DNA from: Caballeronia sp. SL2Y3 | GTDB lineage: Bacteria; Pseudomonadota; Gammaproteobacteria; Burkholderiales; Burkholderiaceae | DNA length: 64,000 nucleotides | Assembly: GCF_022879575.1 (NCBI RefSeq) | Contig: NZ_CP084262.1 | Span: forward strand, 248,001 to 312,000 | Reading direction: 5' to 3' | Shown: positions 56,053 through 64,000 of the stretch, one piece after another | Layout: every line of letters begins with the position of its first letter | Numbering within the stretch: the stretch's first letter is position 1 | Program-made: the position numbers and the translations under genes | Notes under the pieces: model-generated | Database searches by the model: none | Seen by the model: only the letters and a program-made list of their open reading frames with translations | What the model was told of the DNA's origin: nothing

Positions 56053-57270
56053 CTACTCCTTCACGAACAATTTGCGGGGCGTATTGCAGAACGTTTCGAC
56101 GCCCGTATCGGTAATCAGGATGCTTTCCGTGATTTCGAGGCCCCAGTCGTCGAGCCATAGGCCCGGCATGAAGTGAAACGTCATGCCGGGTTCGAGGACA
56201 GTCTTGTCCCCCGGACGCAGGCTCATGGTGCGCTCGCCCCAGTCCGGCGGATAACTTGCGCCGATCGGATAGCCGCAGCGGCTGTCTTTTTCGATGCCCG
56301 ATTTGCGCAGCACGGCAAAGAACGCATGAGCGATATCTTCGGTCTTGTTCCCCGGTTTCGCCGCAGCGAGGCCCGCTTCGATGCCTTCGATCACGGCCTT
56401 CTCGGCATCGATGAAATGCTTGGGCGGCTTGCCGAGATAAACCGTTCTGGACTGCGGACAGTGATAGCGTTTGAAGCAGCCGGCGATCTCGAAGAACGTG
56501 CCTGCGTTAGCCGAAAATGGCGAGTCGTCCCAGGTAAGATGCGGAGCCGCCGCATCGGAGCCGGTCGGCAGTAAAGGGACGATCGCGGGGTAATCGCCGC
56601 CGTGGCCTTCGATACCGGTGATGCCTGCCTCATAGATGTGCGCCACGAGGTCGCTCTTGCGCATGCCCGGCTCGACTTTCTCGAGAATGCGCGCGTGCAT
56701 CTTCTCGACGATGCGCGCCGCCACGCGCATGTATTCGATCTCTTGCGGCGATTTCACTGCACGCTGCCAGTTGACGAGCGCCGTCGCATCGACGAATGTA
56801 GCGGCGGGCAAATGCTGTCTGAGCGACGCATAGGCCTTCGCGCTGAAGTAGTAGTTATCCATCTCGACGCCGATGCGCTTTCTGTCCCAGCCCCGTGCCG
56901 CGATGACTTCAGTGGACAAGTAATCCATCGGATGGCGCACCTGCGACTGCACATAGTGATCCGGGTACCCGACAATGTTGTCGTGCCCCATGAACACCGT
57001 GCGCTTCGCACCGTTGGCATCCTGCCCGCGTCCGTACCAGACGGGTTCGCCATCGGTTGCGAGCAGCACACACTGATGCACGTAGAAGGACCAACCATCG
57101 TAGCCCGTCAGCCACGCCATATTGGTCGGATCGGTCACGATCAAGAGATCGATGCCGGCCGTCTCCATCGCTCGCCGCGTCTTCGCGATGCGAGCAGCGT
57201 ATTCGCTGCGCTCGAACGGCAGGTGTACCGCAGGCGCCTCGCGTTCTCGTTGTTGCTTGATTTCGGACAT
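56053..57270 (-). CDS. eutD: Ectoine hydrolase (EutD/DoeA)
   Basis: A 405-residue M24 'pita-bread' hydrolase that opens the ectoine ring to acetyl-diaminobutyrate. It begins MSEIKQQ and has the N-terminal creatinase-like domain (IDLLIVTDPTNMAWLTGYDG) and the catalytic domain (GHGGDYPAIVPLLPTGSDAA, then PHLTWDD). Several usual M24 metal ligands are replaced, as known for ectoine hydrolases. The start at 57270 was chosen over a longer frame because upstream sequence overlaps eutC. It lies 11 bases after eutC in a tight operon. Confidence 0.9.
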   Translation of the reverse strand: MSEIKQQREREAPAVHLPFERSEYAARIAKTRRAMETAGIDLLIVTDPTNMAWLTGYDGWSFYVHQCVLLATDGEPVWYGRGQDANGAKRTVFMGHDNIVGYPDHYVQSQVRHPMDYLSTEVIAARGWDRKRIGVEMDNYYFSAKAYASLRQHLPAATFVDATALVNWQRAVKSPQEIEYMRVAARIVEKMHARILEKVEPGMRKSDLVAHIYEAGITGIEGHGGDYPAIVPLLPTGSDAAAPHLTWDDSPFSANAGTFFEIAGCFKRYHCPQSRTVYLGKPPKHFIDAEKAVIEGIEAGLAAAKPGNKTEDIAHAFFAVLRKSGIEKDSRCGYPIGASYPPDWGERTMSLRPGDKTVLEPGMTFHFMPGLWLDDWGLEITESILITDTGVETFCNTPRKLFVKE

Positions 57271-57281
57271 CGTCCCGTCTC

Positions 57282-58295
57282 TCAAAGCGTCACGTCGTTG
57301 TGGAAAATGGTGCCTGCCTTCGCAGCGCGCGCCCGCTCCAGCGCAAGCGCCGCGATGGCGGTGTCCTGCGCGCCGGTGCCGGTCAGATCGCAAAGGGTGA
57401 CTTGTTCGTCGCTCGTACGGCCGGGCGCTTGTTGCGCGATGACCTGTCCGAGCTCCGCGAACGATGCATCGGCTTCGACCACGCCTGCTGCGATGGCGTG
57501 ATGCAGTTCGCCGAGCACGCGCGTTTGCTGGACGCGATCGCAAACATAGAGCGCCTTGGCGAATACGTCGGGCGCGATCTCGTTCTTGTGCTCGGCATCC
57601 GAACCCATCGCGGTGATGTGCAAGCCGGGCTGCAGATCGCGTGCATGAATCAGAGGCTCGCGGGTCGGCGTCGTCGTGATGGCGATATCGGCGTGTTCTA
57701 GCGCATCGCCGACCGTATCGGCAACATCGCACGGCAGACCCGTGCATTTGCGTGCGTATTGCGCTGCGCGGTCGCGCTCACGCGCCCACACGGTCACATG
57801 CTCGATCTCGCGCACAAGACGCAGCGCATCCAGTTGCAAGCGCGCCTGTTCTCCGGCGCCGATGATCGCCACACGCTTCGCATCGCGACGCGCGAGCCAT
57901 CGCGCGGCCACCGCGCCCGCCGCCGCGGTGCGTACCGCGGTGAGATAGCCGTTGTCCAGCAACACCGCTTCGGTCAGTCCCGTCTGCGCGGACAAGACCA
58001 GCATCAGACCGTTCAGACTCGGCAGTCCCAGCGAGGGGTTATGGAAGAACCCCGGACTCACCTTGATGGCGAAGCTCGTAAAGTCCGGCAAATAGGCGGT
58101 TTTTACGTCCACTTCGCCTGCATGCCGTGCAATGTCGAGACGCAGGACGGGCGGCATGACAACCGCTTGGGTGGCCAGCGAACGGAACGCGGCCTCGACC
58201 TGCGCGATCGCATCGAGGTCGAGCGGCACAAGCTTGCGAAGTTGCGCTTGCGAGAGCAGAAGAGTGGATCGGTCGAGGGCGGACATGGAATTCAC
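57282..58295 (-). CDS. eutC: Ornithine cyclodeaminase-like hydroxyectoine enzyme (EutC)
   Basis: A 337-residue ornithine cyclodeaminase/mu-crystallin family protein with a Rossmann NAD motif (RVAIIGAGEQARLQLDAL) and AVRTAAAGAVAARWLA. EutC is thought to act with EutB in converting hydroxyectoine-derived intermediates (established as part of the pathway, detailed reaction less certain). The GTG at 58295 overlaps the eutB stop (GTGA) and has a GGAG site; an ATG three codons later is an alternative. Confidence 0.88.
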   Translation of the reverse strand: MNSMSALDRSTLLLSQAQLRKLVPLDLDAIAQVEAAFRSLATQAVVMPPVLRLDIARHAGEVDVKTAYLPDFTSFAIKVSPGFFHNPSLGLPSLNGLMLVLSAQTGLTEAVLLDNGYLTAVRTAAAGAVAARWLARRDAKRVAIIGAGEQARLQLDALRLVREIEHVTVWARERDRAAQYARKCTGLPCDVADTVGDALEHADIAITTTPTREPLIHARDLQPGLHITAMGSDAEHKNEIAPDVFAKALYVCDRVQQTRVLGELHHAIAAGVVEADASFAELGQVIAQQAPGRTSDEQVTLCDLTGTGAQDTAIAALALERARAAKAGTIFHNDVTL

Positions 58296-59254
58296 GCAGC
58301 TCCAATCAGACGGCGGTGTGTGTCGATATCGATGTTGCAGCCGCTAACGACGATCACGATGGGCCCTCGTGAACGCACTTCGCCATCGAGCACGGCTGCG
58401 ATGCCGACCGCCGCCGCCCCTTCGACGACGAGCCGCTCCTGGCGATATGCGTGCGCAATGCCGGCGGCAATCGATACCTCGTCGAGCAGAATGACGCGGT
58501 CGATCAACTCGCGGGTCATGGCAAAGGTATGCTGGTTATCGAGGCCGACGCCGCCGCCGAGCGAATCGGCGAGCGTTTCCAGTTCATCGACATAAACAGG
58601 CGCGCCTGCCTTCAGACTGGCATGCATGGCCGCGCCGCGTTGCATCGACACGCCGATCATTTCTGTCGCTGGCTGAATGCGCTTGGCCGCGAACGCGACG
58701 CCGCTGAACAATCCGCCGCCCGACAATGGCACCACGATAGCGGCGACATCCGGCAGGGCTTCCAATATCTCCAGGCCGATGGTCGCTTGCCCCGCGATCA
58801 CGCGCGCATCGTCGAAAGGCGGCACGAACGCATAGCCTTCCTCGCGTGCAAGACGTTGCGCCTCGAGCTGCGCATCGTCCTGACTTTTGCCGGCGATGAC
58901 GACGCGCGCACCGAGCGCAGCGACCGCATCGACCTTGTTTTTCGGCACCAGCGAAGACATGCACACCGCCGCTTCGATACCGAGTGCACGCGCCGCATGC
59001 GCGACAGCGCGGCCGTGATTGCCGGTGGATGCGGTCACGACGCGCTTGCATCCCTCATCGGCGATCTGCGCGAGCGCGTTGGTCGCGCCTCGCAGTTTGA
59101 AGCTGCCGGTGGGCTGGAGCGTTTCGAGCTTGAGATGCACAGGCACGCCCGCCACTTCGCTGAGCGACGCCGACTGCACGAGCGGCGTCACGAGCGCCCG
59201 CCCTGCAATGCGTTGGCGAGCGCGATAGACATCGGCGAGCGAAAGTGCGGACAT
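58292..59254 (-). CDS. eutB: Threonine dehydratase-like hydroxyectoine enzyme (EutB)
   Basis: A 320-residue PLP enzyme of the threonine/serine dehydratase family. The PLP lysine is in PTGSFKLRGATNA (K53) and the phosphate-binding glycine loop in VPLSGGGLFSGVA. In ectoine operons it acts with EutC on the hydroxy-form. The ATG at 59254 was chosen over an upstream TTG. A pair of AATGTCCTA direct repeats lies 42-73 bases upstream, between enuR and eutB. The 3' end overlaps eutC. Confidence 0.88.
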   Translation of the reverse strand: MSALSLADVYRARQRIAGRALVTPLVQSASLSEVAGVPVHLKLETLQPTGSFKLRGATNALAQIADEGCKRVVTASTGNHGRAVAHAARALGIEAAVCMSSLVPKNKVDAVAALGARVVIAGKSQDDAQLEAQRLAREEGYAFVPPFDDARVIAGQATIGLEILEALPDVAAIVVPLSGGGLFSGVAFAAKRIQPATEMIGVSMQRGAAMHASLKAGAPVYVDELETLADSLGGGVGLDNQHTFAMTRELIDRVILLDEVSIAAGIAHAYRQERLVVEGAAAVGIAAVLDGEVRSRGPIVIVVSGCNIDIDTHRRLIGAA

Positions 59255-59295
59255 ATCGGCTTGGTTGCTGTTCGTTGATCGATGCAACCGAGTCT

Positions 59296-59327
59296 AATGT
59301 CCTAAAAAATCGATTTCGAATGTCCTA
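59296..59327. promoter_or_regulatory. Direct repeats before eutB, probable EnuR site
   Basis: AATGTCCTA occurs at 59296-59304 and again at 59319-59327, starts 23 bp apart (about two helical turns). The same TGTCCTAG word occurs before ehuB at 60802. Direct repeats are the usual operator form for MocR-type regulators such as EnuR. Confidence 0.6.
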
Positions 59328-59329
59328 GT

Positions 59330-60727
59330 TCAATTGAAATCGTGCACGTGCGGATATTGTTCGAAGACCTCACGCATCGTTTCGACGGCCATGCGGAACG
59401 TGCGCTCACCGACTTCCGCGCCGACGCACAAGCGCACTGCATTGGGCCGCTCGGCGCCGCGCACGAGGAACGGATCGGGCGAAGTAACCGCGATGTTCCG
59501 GTTGCGCAATTCGCGCGTGATGCGCTCTGCTTGCCATTCGCCCGGTACGCGCAGCCATGCGGACAATGCATTCGGATGGCTGCCCAGCAGATATTCCCCG
59601 AGCAACTCGCGTACGACGCCCTGACGTGAGGCGAGCCGTTCTCGCTGAATATCCACGAGGCGTTGCGCCGTGCCGTCCATGATCCAGCGCGAGGAGACTT
59701 CCGCTATCGGCGATGTCGCCATCCAGCAGCTCACGCGCAGCACGCTTTCGGCGCGCAACGCAAGACGGCGCGGCACAGTCATGAAGCCCGTACGCAGACC
59801 GCTCAACACGGACTTGGTCATGCTGGTGCAATAGAACGCGAGTTCGGGAATGAGACTCGCAATGGGCGTCTGCGTCTTGGCCGGCAGCGCGCCGTATACA
59901 TCGTCTTCGATGACATACACGCCATACCGCTCGGCGATCCGCGCGATCGCACGGCGGCGCGCGTCAGGCATCAGCGCGACGGTAGGATTGTTCAGCGTCG
60001 GCGTGCACACGAGCGCGCTGACACGTTCGCTGTCGCAGACTTCTTCGAAATGTTCGGGCCGTATGCCGTGCTCGTCGATTTCAAGACCCTTGAGCGTAAA
60101 GCCGAGGACGTTCGCCGAGCCGATGACACCGTGATCCGTGAGGCTTTCGCATAACACGGTATCGCCCGGACCGACAGTCGATGCCAACGCCAGGAAAATG
60201 GCATGCGCAGCTCCGTTGGTCACGAGCAAGGAGTCGACGCTCGCCGGCATGTTGAGCGTCGCGAGCCATTCGACGCCCGCCTGGCGATGGTTCTCGAACC
60301 CGGCAATGGGCCTGAAAGCGCGAATCCACGGTTGGTCTTCGATGGTCGACAAGGTCGCGCAGACCTTGCGCCACATCGCATCGTGCTCGGGCGTGTGGAC
60401 GATACGCGCGATCGAAAAATCGACCACGGACCGCTCGGCCGTATCGAGCATGTATTTGGACATGGTCTCCGTCACGCGCGCCGTGACGAAGCTGCCGCGT
60501 CCGACTTCGCATCGGATCAGGCCTTGCCTTTCCAATTCCTTATACGCGTTGGTGACCGTCTGGACACTGATTTTCAGATCCGCCGCCACGTCGCGCTGCG
60601 GCGGCAGACGCGCGCCCGAAGCGAGCGTGCCGCTTTCGATGTCCGCCGCCATGGCCTTGACGAGCCGCTTGTATTTCGATTGCACGCCCTGCACGCTGCG
60701 CACGGCGTCGCGCCATCGTCCGTTCAC
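59330..60727 (-). CDS. enuR: EnuR, MocR/GntR-type ectoine regulator
   Basis: A 465-residue MocR regulator: GntR winged helix (LPPQRDVAADLKISVQTVTN, then YKELERQGLI) joined to an aminotransferase-like domain. The PLP lysine is in TSMTKSVLSGLRTG (K305), close to the position reported for EnuR of Ruegeria. EnuR represses ectoine genes and is released by pathway intermediates such as acetyl-diaminobutyrate (established). The start is GTG at 60727, with an AGGGAG site; a GTG 36 bases upstream lacks one. It lies between the divergent ehu operon and eutB. Confidence 0.88.
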   Translation of the reverse strand: MNGRWRDAVRSVQGVQSKYKRLVKAMAADIESGTLASGARLPPQRDVAADLKISVQTVTNAYKELERQGLIRCEVGRGSFVTARVTETMSKYMLDTAERSVVDFSIARIVHTPEHDAMWRKVCATLSTIEDQPWIRAFRPIAGFENHRQAGVEWLATLNMPASVDSLLVTNGAAHAIFLALASTVGPGDTVLCESLTDHGVIGSANVLGFTLKGLEIDEHGIRPEHFEEVCDSERVSALVCTPTLNNPTVALMPDARRRAIARIAERYGVYVIEDDVYGALPAKTQTPIASLIPELAFYCTSMTKSVLSGLRTGFMTVPRRLALRAESVLRVSCWMATSPIAEVSSRWIMDGTAQRLVDIQRERLASRQGVVRELLGEYLLGSHPNALSAWLRVPGEWQAERITRELRNRNIAVTSPDPFLVRGAERPNAVRLCVGAEVGERTFRMAVETMREVFEQYPHVHDFN

Positions 60728-60785
60728 GTCGCTGCTCCCTTGATGCCCGCTTAGTTTCCGCACGTGCCCAATAGTGGCGCAAAAC

Positions 60786-60808
60786 TGCCCTGGAAAATAA
60801 TTGTCCTA
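60786..60808. promoter_or_regulatory. TGTCCTA-type motif in ehuB/enuR promoter region
   Basis: TGTCCTAG (60802-60809), preceded 16 bp upstream by the weaker copy TGCCCTGG (60786-60793), matches the direct-repeat word found before eutB. It lies in the divergent ehuB/enuR intergenic region and is the candidate EnuR operator for transport genes. Confidence 0.5.
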
Positions 60809-60962
60809 GAGCAATCGGAACATATATATGGCTTTGTATTCTGCGTTCGTGGCTGCGTTGCAAGGCGGTCTCAGGCACCTGAGGCTTAAGGGTTTTCTCC
60901 GATGTCGCGGCGTCATGCGGCCTCATTTCTGCAAGCTAAGACACCATACGAACGGGATTAAT

Positions 60963-61817
60963 ATGAAGACGAAGCGACTGTCTGGCATTCTGGTAGCGGC
61001 TTGCGTCGCAACGGCGAGCTTCACGGGCTATGCGGCGAGCGCAGGCGCTGAAACGACGCTGCAGCGCATTCAGCACACGGGCGAAGTTCGCATCGGCTAC
61101 GCGAACGAAACACCCTTTGCCTTCACGACAGCCGACGGCACGGTGACGGGCGAATCGCCCGAAATCGCCAAGAAGGTGTTTGCCAAACTCGGCGTCAAGA
61201 AGGTCGATGCGGTGCTCACCGAATGGGGCGCCTTGATTCCGGGTCTCAAGGCGGGCCGCTTCGATGTGATCGCGGCCGGCATGTACATCACGCCGGAACG
61301 ATGCAAGCAGGTTGCTTTCGCTGACCCGCAGTACCAGATTCCAGACACGCTGCTGACCATGAAGGGCAATCCGAAGAAGCTACACAGCTATGCGGATGTC
61401 GCAAAGCAACCGGACGCGAAGCTCGCGGTGATGGCGGGAACAGCGGAACTCGGCTATGCGCGCGAAGCCGGCATCAAGGACGATCAGATTCTGCAGGTGC
61501 CCGACACGACCGCGCAGCTTCAGGCCGTGCGCGCTCGCCGGGCGGATGCCGCTGTCGGCACCGCGCTGACCATGAAAGGCCTTGCCTCGAAGGGTGGACC
61601 GCAAGTCGAAGCCATGGGCCAGTTCAACGACGATCCCAAGCACACCGGTTATGGCGCGCTAGCCTTCCGTCCCGAAGACACCGACTTGCGCGATGCCGTG
61701 AACAAGGAACTGCATGCGTGGCTCGGCACGGACGATCATCTGAAGACCGTCGCGCCGTTCGGCTTCGACAAGTCCAATCTGACAACGAAGAAAGCACCCG
61801 AACTCTGCGCCGGCTGA
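60963..61817 (+). CDS. ehuB: Ectoine/hydroxyectoine-binding protein EhuB
   Basis: A 284-residue periplasmic solute-binding protein of the polar amino-acid family with a signal peptide (ending YAASAGA). It contains GEVRIGYANETPFAF, GLKAGRFDVIAAGMYITPER and a conserved CKQVAFADPQYQIPDT stretch seen in EhuB proteins. It binds ectoines at micromolar or lower affinity (established for EhuB). The start at 60963 was chosen because the signal sequence begins there. First gene of ehuBCDA, divergent from enuR. Confidence 0.92.
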   Translation: MKTKRLSGILVAACVATASFTGYAASAGAETTLQRIQHTGEVRIGYANETPFAFTTADGTVTGESPEIAKKVFAKLGVKKVDAVLTEWGALIPGLKAGRFDVIAAGMYITPERCKQVAFADPQYQIPDTLLTMKGNPKKLHSYADVAKQPDAKLAVMAGTAELGYAREAGIKDDQILQVPDTTAQLQAVRARRADAAVGTALTMKGLASKGGPQVEAMGQFNDDPKHTGYGALAFRPEDTDLRDAVNKELHAWLGTDDHLKTVAPFGFDKSNLTTKKAPELCAG

Positions 61818-61866
61818 CTCTGGCATCGAGGCGCGTGCCGCGTGAATCCATGAGCGAGGAAATGTC

Positions 61867-62550
61867 ATGAGTGACCTCACTGAGCTTCTGCCCTTGATGA
61901 TGCAGGGCACGCTCGTCACGATCCAGATCGCCATCTTCAGTATCGTGCTGGCGATCGTCATGGCGAGCGTCGCCACTGTGGTGCGCGCCGCGCCATACCG
62001 GCTGCTGAGATGGACAGGCAACGCCTATGTGGAGATTTTTCGCGGCACGTCGCTGCTCGTGCAATTGTTCTGGCTGTTCTTCGTGCTGCCCTTGCCGCCG
62101 TTCAGTCTAAAGTTGACGCCGTTCACCGTCGCGATCGTCGGGCTTGGCTTGCATTACGGCGCATACGGTTCCGAGATCTTGCGCGGCGCATTGCGTTCGG
62201 TCCCGGGCGGGCAGTATGAAGCGGCGCTTGCACTGAACATGCCGGCATCGGCAAGGCTGCGCCGGATCGTGCTGCCTCAGGCGATGATCAATGCATTGCC
62301 GCCCGCGACCAATCTCATGATCGAGTTGCTCAAAGGCACGTCGCTCGTGTCGCTCATCACGCTGTCCGATCTGACTTTCCGCGCGCGCCAGCTCGACGAA
62401 GCGACCTTCAAGACCGCCGAGATCTTCGGGCTTACGTTGCTCATCTACTTCGTGCTTGCGCAGATCATCGCGACCGTGATGCGCTATTTCGAGCGACGTG
62501 TCAGCAGTCACGTGGCCGTGCGTCGTGCCATTCCGAGGGCCGCGTCATGA
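61867..62550 (+). CDS. ehuC: Ectoine ABC transporter permease EhuC
   Basis: A 227-residue polar amino-acid ABC permease with about five membrane helices. The EAA loop, reading EAALALNMPASARLRRIVLP and then QAMINALPP, is the ATPase contact. A GAGGAAA ribosome site precedes the ATG. It ends with a 4-base overlap into ehuD, so the two half-permeases are made together. Confidence 0.9.
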   Translation: MSDLTELLPLMMQGTLVTIQIAIFSIVLAIVMASVATVVRAAPYRLLRWTGNAYVEIFRGTSLLVQLFWLFFVLPLPPFSLKLTPFTVAIVGLGLHYGAYGSEILRGALRSVPGGQYEAALALNMPASARLRRIVLPQAMINALPPATNLMIELLKGTSLVSLITLSDLTFRARQLDEATFKTAEIFGLTLLIYFVLAQIIATVMRYFERRVSSHVAVRRAIPRAAS

Positions 62551-63215
62551 CCACCATCAGCCAATTGTTCGATGTGAAGTATGCACTGCATATCCTCCCC
62601 GAACTCGCGCGCGCAGCGACGTACACCATCGGCATCACGCTGGTGGGCTTCGCCATTGCGCTGGTTTTGGGCCTCGTGCTCGCCATTCTGCGGCGCAGCG
62701 ACATGGCGCCCGTTGCAAGGACCACGGCGTTCTTCATCGAGTTCATACGCAGCACGCCCTTGCTGATCCAAGTGTACGTGCTGTTCTATGTGGCGCCGCT
62801 CTATGGCCTCACGATGTCTGCGCTGACAGCCGGGACGATCGGCATTGCGGTTCACTACGCCTGCTACGTGTCGGAGGTGTATCGCGCGGGGCTCAACGGT
62901 GTTGCGCGCGGGCAATGGGAAGCGTCGTGCGCGCTCTCGCTCTCGCCGTGGCGCACGTATAGCGGCGTCATTCTTCCGCAAGCCATACGTCCGGTGATTC
63001 CCGCGCTCGGGAACTATCTCGTCGCGATGTTCAAGGACACGCCTGTGCTATCCGCGATCACAGTCGTGGAACTCATGCAGCAGGCGAAGAACATCGGCTC
63101 GGAGACCTTCCGGTATCTGGAGCCGATCACCATGACCGGCATCTTCTTTCTCATCATCAGCGTGACCTTCGCCTCGGGCGTGCGTCACCTCGAACGACGC
63201 GTGCGCTTGCCGTGA
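62547..63215 (+). CDS. ehuD: Ectoine ABC transporter permease EhuD
   Basis: A 222-residue permease, partner of EhuC. The helix IEFIRSTPLLIQVYVLFYVA and the EAA loop (EASCALSLSPWRTYSGVILP) are typical. The start overlaps ehuC by 4 bases (ATGA). The last residues (RHLERRVRLP) match the polar amino-acid permease end. Confidence 0.9.
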   Translation: MTTISQLFDVKYALHILPELARAATYTIGITLVGFAIALVLGLVLAILRRSDMAPVARTTAFFIEFIRSTPLLIQVYVLFYVAPLYGLTMSALTAGTIGIAVHYACYVSEVYRAGLNGVARGQWEASCALSLSPWRTYSGVILPQAIRPVIPALGNYLVAMFKDTPVLSAITVVELMQQAKNIGSETFRYLEPITMTGIFFLIISVTFASGVRHLERRVRLP

Positions 63216-63288
63216 TGCAAGACGCGACGCGTGCTGAACACTCGAACCCGGCGGACGGCGCACGGAAATGGATCTTCAGGAGCAGCAG

Positions 63289-64000
63289 ATGAAACGAGAC
63301 CTCGACCCCGCACTTGGCGCAGCGGCCCGCGCCAATGCCGACGCGCCGATCGTGCGCTTCCGAAACGTGACGAAACGCTATGGCGCATTGACCGTGCTGG
63401 ATGGCCTCGACCTCGACATTGCCCGCAATGAAAAGGTGGCGATCATCGGGCCGAGCGGTTCAGGAAAATCCACGCTGCTGCGCGTGCTGATGACGCTCGA
63501 TCCGCTGACCGATGGCGTCATCGAAGTCGATGGAGAACCGCTGACCCATGAAATGCGCGATGGAAAGCTGACACCCGCGTCGCCGCGGCACGTTCGCAAG
63601 GTGCGCAGCAAGATCGGCATGGTGTTTCAGAGCTTCAATCTCTTCCCTCATATGACGGCCTTGCAGAACACCATAGAGGCGCCGATTAGCGTACTGGGCC
63701 TGTCAAAAAAGGAAGCCACCGAACGCGCACGAGAACTCTTGTCGATGGTCGGCCTCGAAGAGAAATGCAACCACTATCCGTCACAGCTGTCGGGCGGGCA
63801 GCAGCAGCGCGTTGCCATTGCCCGCGCGCTTGCAATGCGTCCGAAGGTGATGCTCTTCGACGAAGTGACCTCTGCGCTCGATCCGGAACTCTGTGGGGAA
63901 GTGCTGAGTGTGATCCGCCGTCTTGGCGCGGAGCATGACCTGACGATGCTAATGGTCACACATCAAATGGGGTTCGCCAGGGACTTCGCCGATCGCGTCT
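63289..64000 (+). CDS. ehuA: Ectoine ABC transporter ATPase EhuA (3' end outside window)
   Basis: The first ~237 residues of an amino-acid-type ABC ATPase, open to the window edge. Walker [11 protein letters not shown]-loop [11 protein letters not shown], signature [15 protein letters not shown], Walker [16 protein letters not shown] and the switch histidine (VTHQMGF) are all intact. It powers EhuCD. The ATG at 63289 has a GGAG site; an in-frame ATG at 63268 has none. Only the last ~25 residues should be missing. Confidence 0.92.
   Translation, partial: MKRDLDPALGAAARANADAPIVRFRNVTKRYGALTVLDGLDLDIARNEKVAIIGPSGSGKSTLLRVLMTLDPLTDGVIEVDGEPLTHEMRDGKLTPASPRHVRKVRSKIGMVFQSFNLFPHMTALQNTIEAPISVLGLSKKEATERARELLSMVGLEEKCNHYPSQLSGGQQQRVAIARALAMRPKVMLFDEVTSALDPELCGEVLSVIRRLGAEHDLTMLMVTHQMGFARDFADRV

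Overview
The window is high-GC DNA (around two thirds G+C by eye) with gene content typical of a soil or plant-associated betaproteobacterium of the Burkholderiaceae (Paraburkholderia/Caballeronia/Burkholderia-like). This assignment rests on gene families and composition; no rRNA, tRNA or replication genes are present to confirm it.

1-15.1 kb: part of a type VI secretion system (T6SS) operon on the + strand: tssF (5' end outside the window), tssG, tssH/clpV, vgrG, tagH (FHA), tssK, tssL (with an OmpA-like end), tssM and tagF, mostly with overlapping or near-touching ends.

15.1-22.1 kb: a stress/regulatory block on the - strand converging on the T6SS operon. It holds a catalase-related peroxidase, an ECF sigma factor with a membrane anti-sigma protein, a second paralogous anti-sigma protein, and a three-gene operon: FecR-like exported protein, heme-binding Tll0287-type sensor with HAMP, and soluble Ser/Thr kinase. 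Three near-identical promoter-like sequences (GGAATAA, 15 bp, GTTGTGT-like) sit before the sigma operon, the second anti-sigma gene and the FecR/sensor/kinase operon. They suggest one ECF regulon that reaches the kinase next to the T6SS FHA and TagF genes. This is the most interesting feature of the window.

22.1-29.8 kb: a scarred region with an IS-type transposase stub, a PhoX-type phosphatase with a Pho-box-like site, a series of broken gene pieces (MBL hydrolase, two LysR pieces, flavin oxidoreductase, MFS), a LysR gene with a probable 3' frameshift, and an intact MFS transporter.

29.8-37.5 kb: a catabolic island of unknown substrate. One arm (MFS, enoyl-CoA hydratase, CoA-transferase) and another (SDR, DUF993 aldolase-like protein, TIM-barrel isomerase) flank a TetR regulator. 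A conserved operator of about 22 bp occurs before both arms.

37.7-40.9 kb: more decay: a 5'-truncated chemoreceptor abutting a 5'-truncated LysR, then a 5'-truncated zinc-type alcohol/formaldehyde dehydrogenase.

41.0-51.2 kb: a nine-gene sugar or polyol operon (split transketolase, SDR, ribose-type ABC system with DUF2291 lipoprotein, FGGY kinase, second SDR) with a divergent DeoR regulator.

51.5-64.0 kb: an ectoine/hydroxyectoine utilisation locus. enuR-eutB-eutC-eutD-eutE-asnC-ssd-atf runs leftward, and the divergent ehuBCDA uptake system runs rightward off the window. Uptake, ring opening, deacetylation, transamination and oxidation to aspartate are all represented; eutA is not seen.
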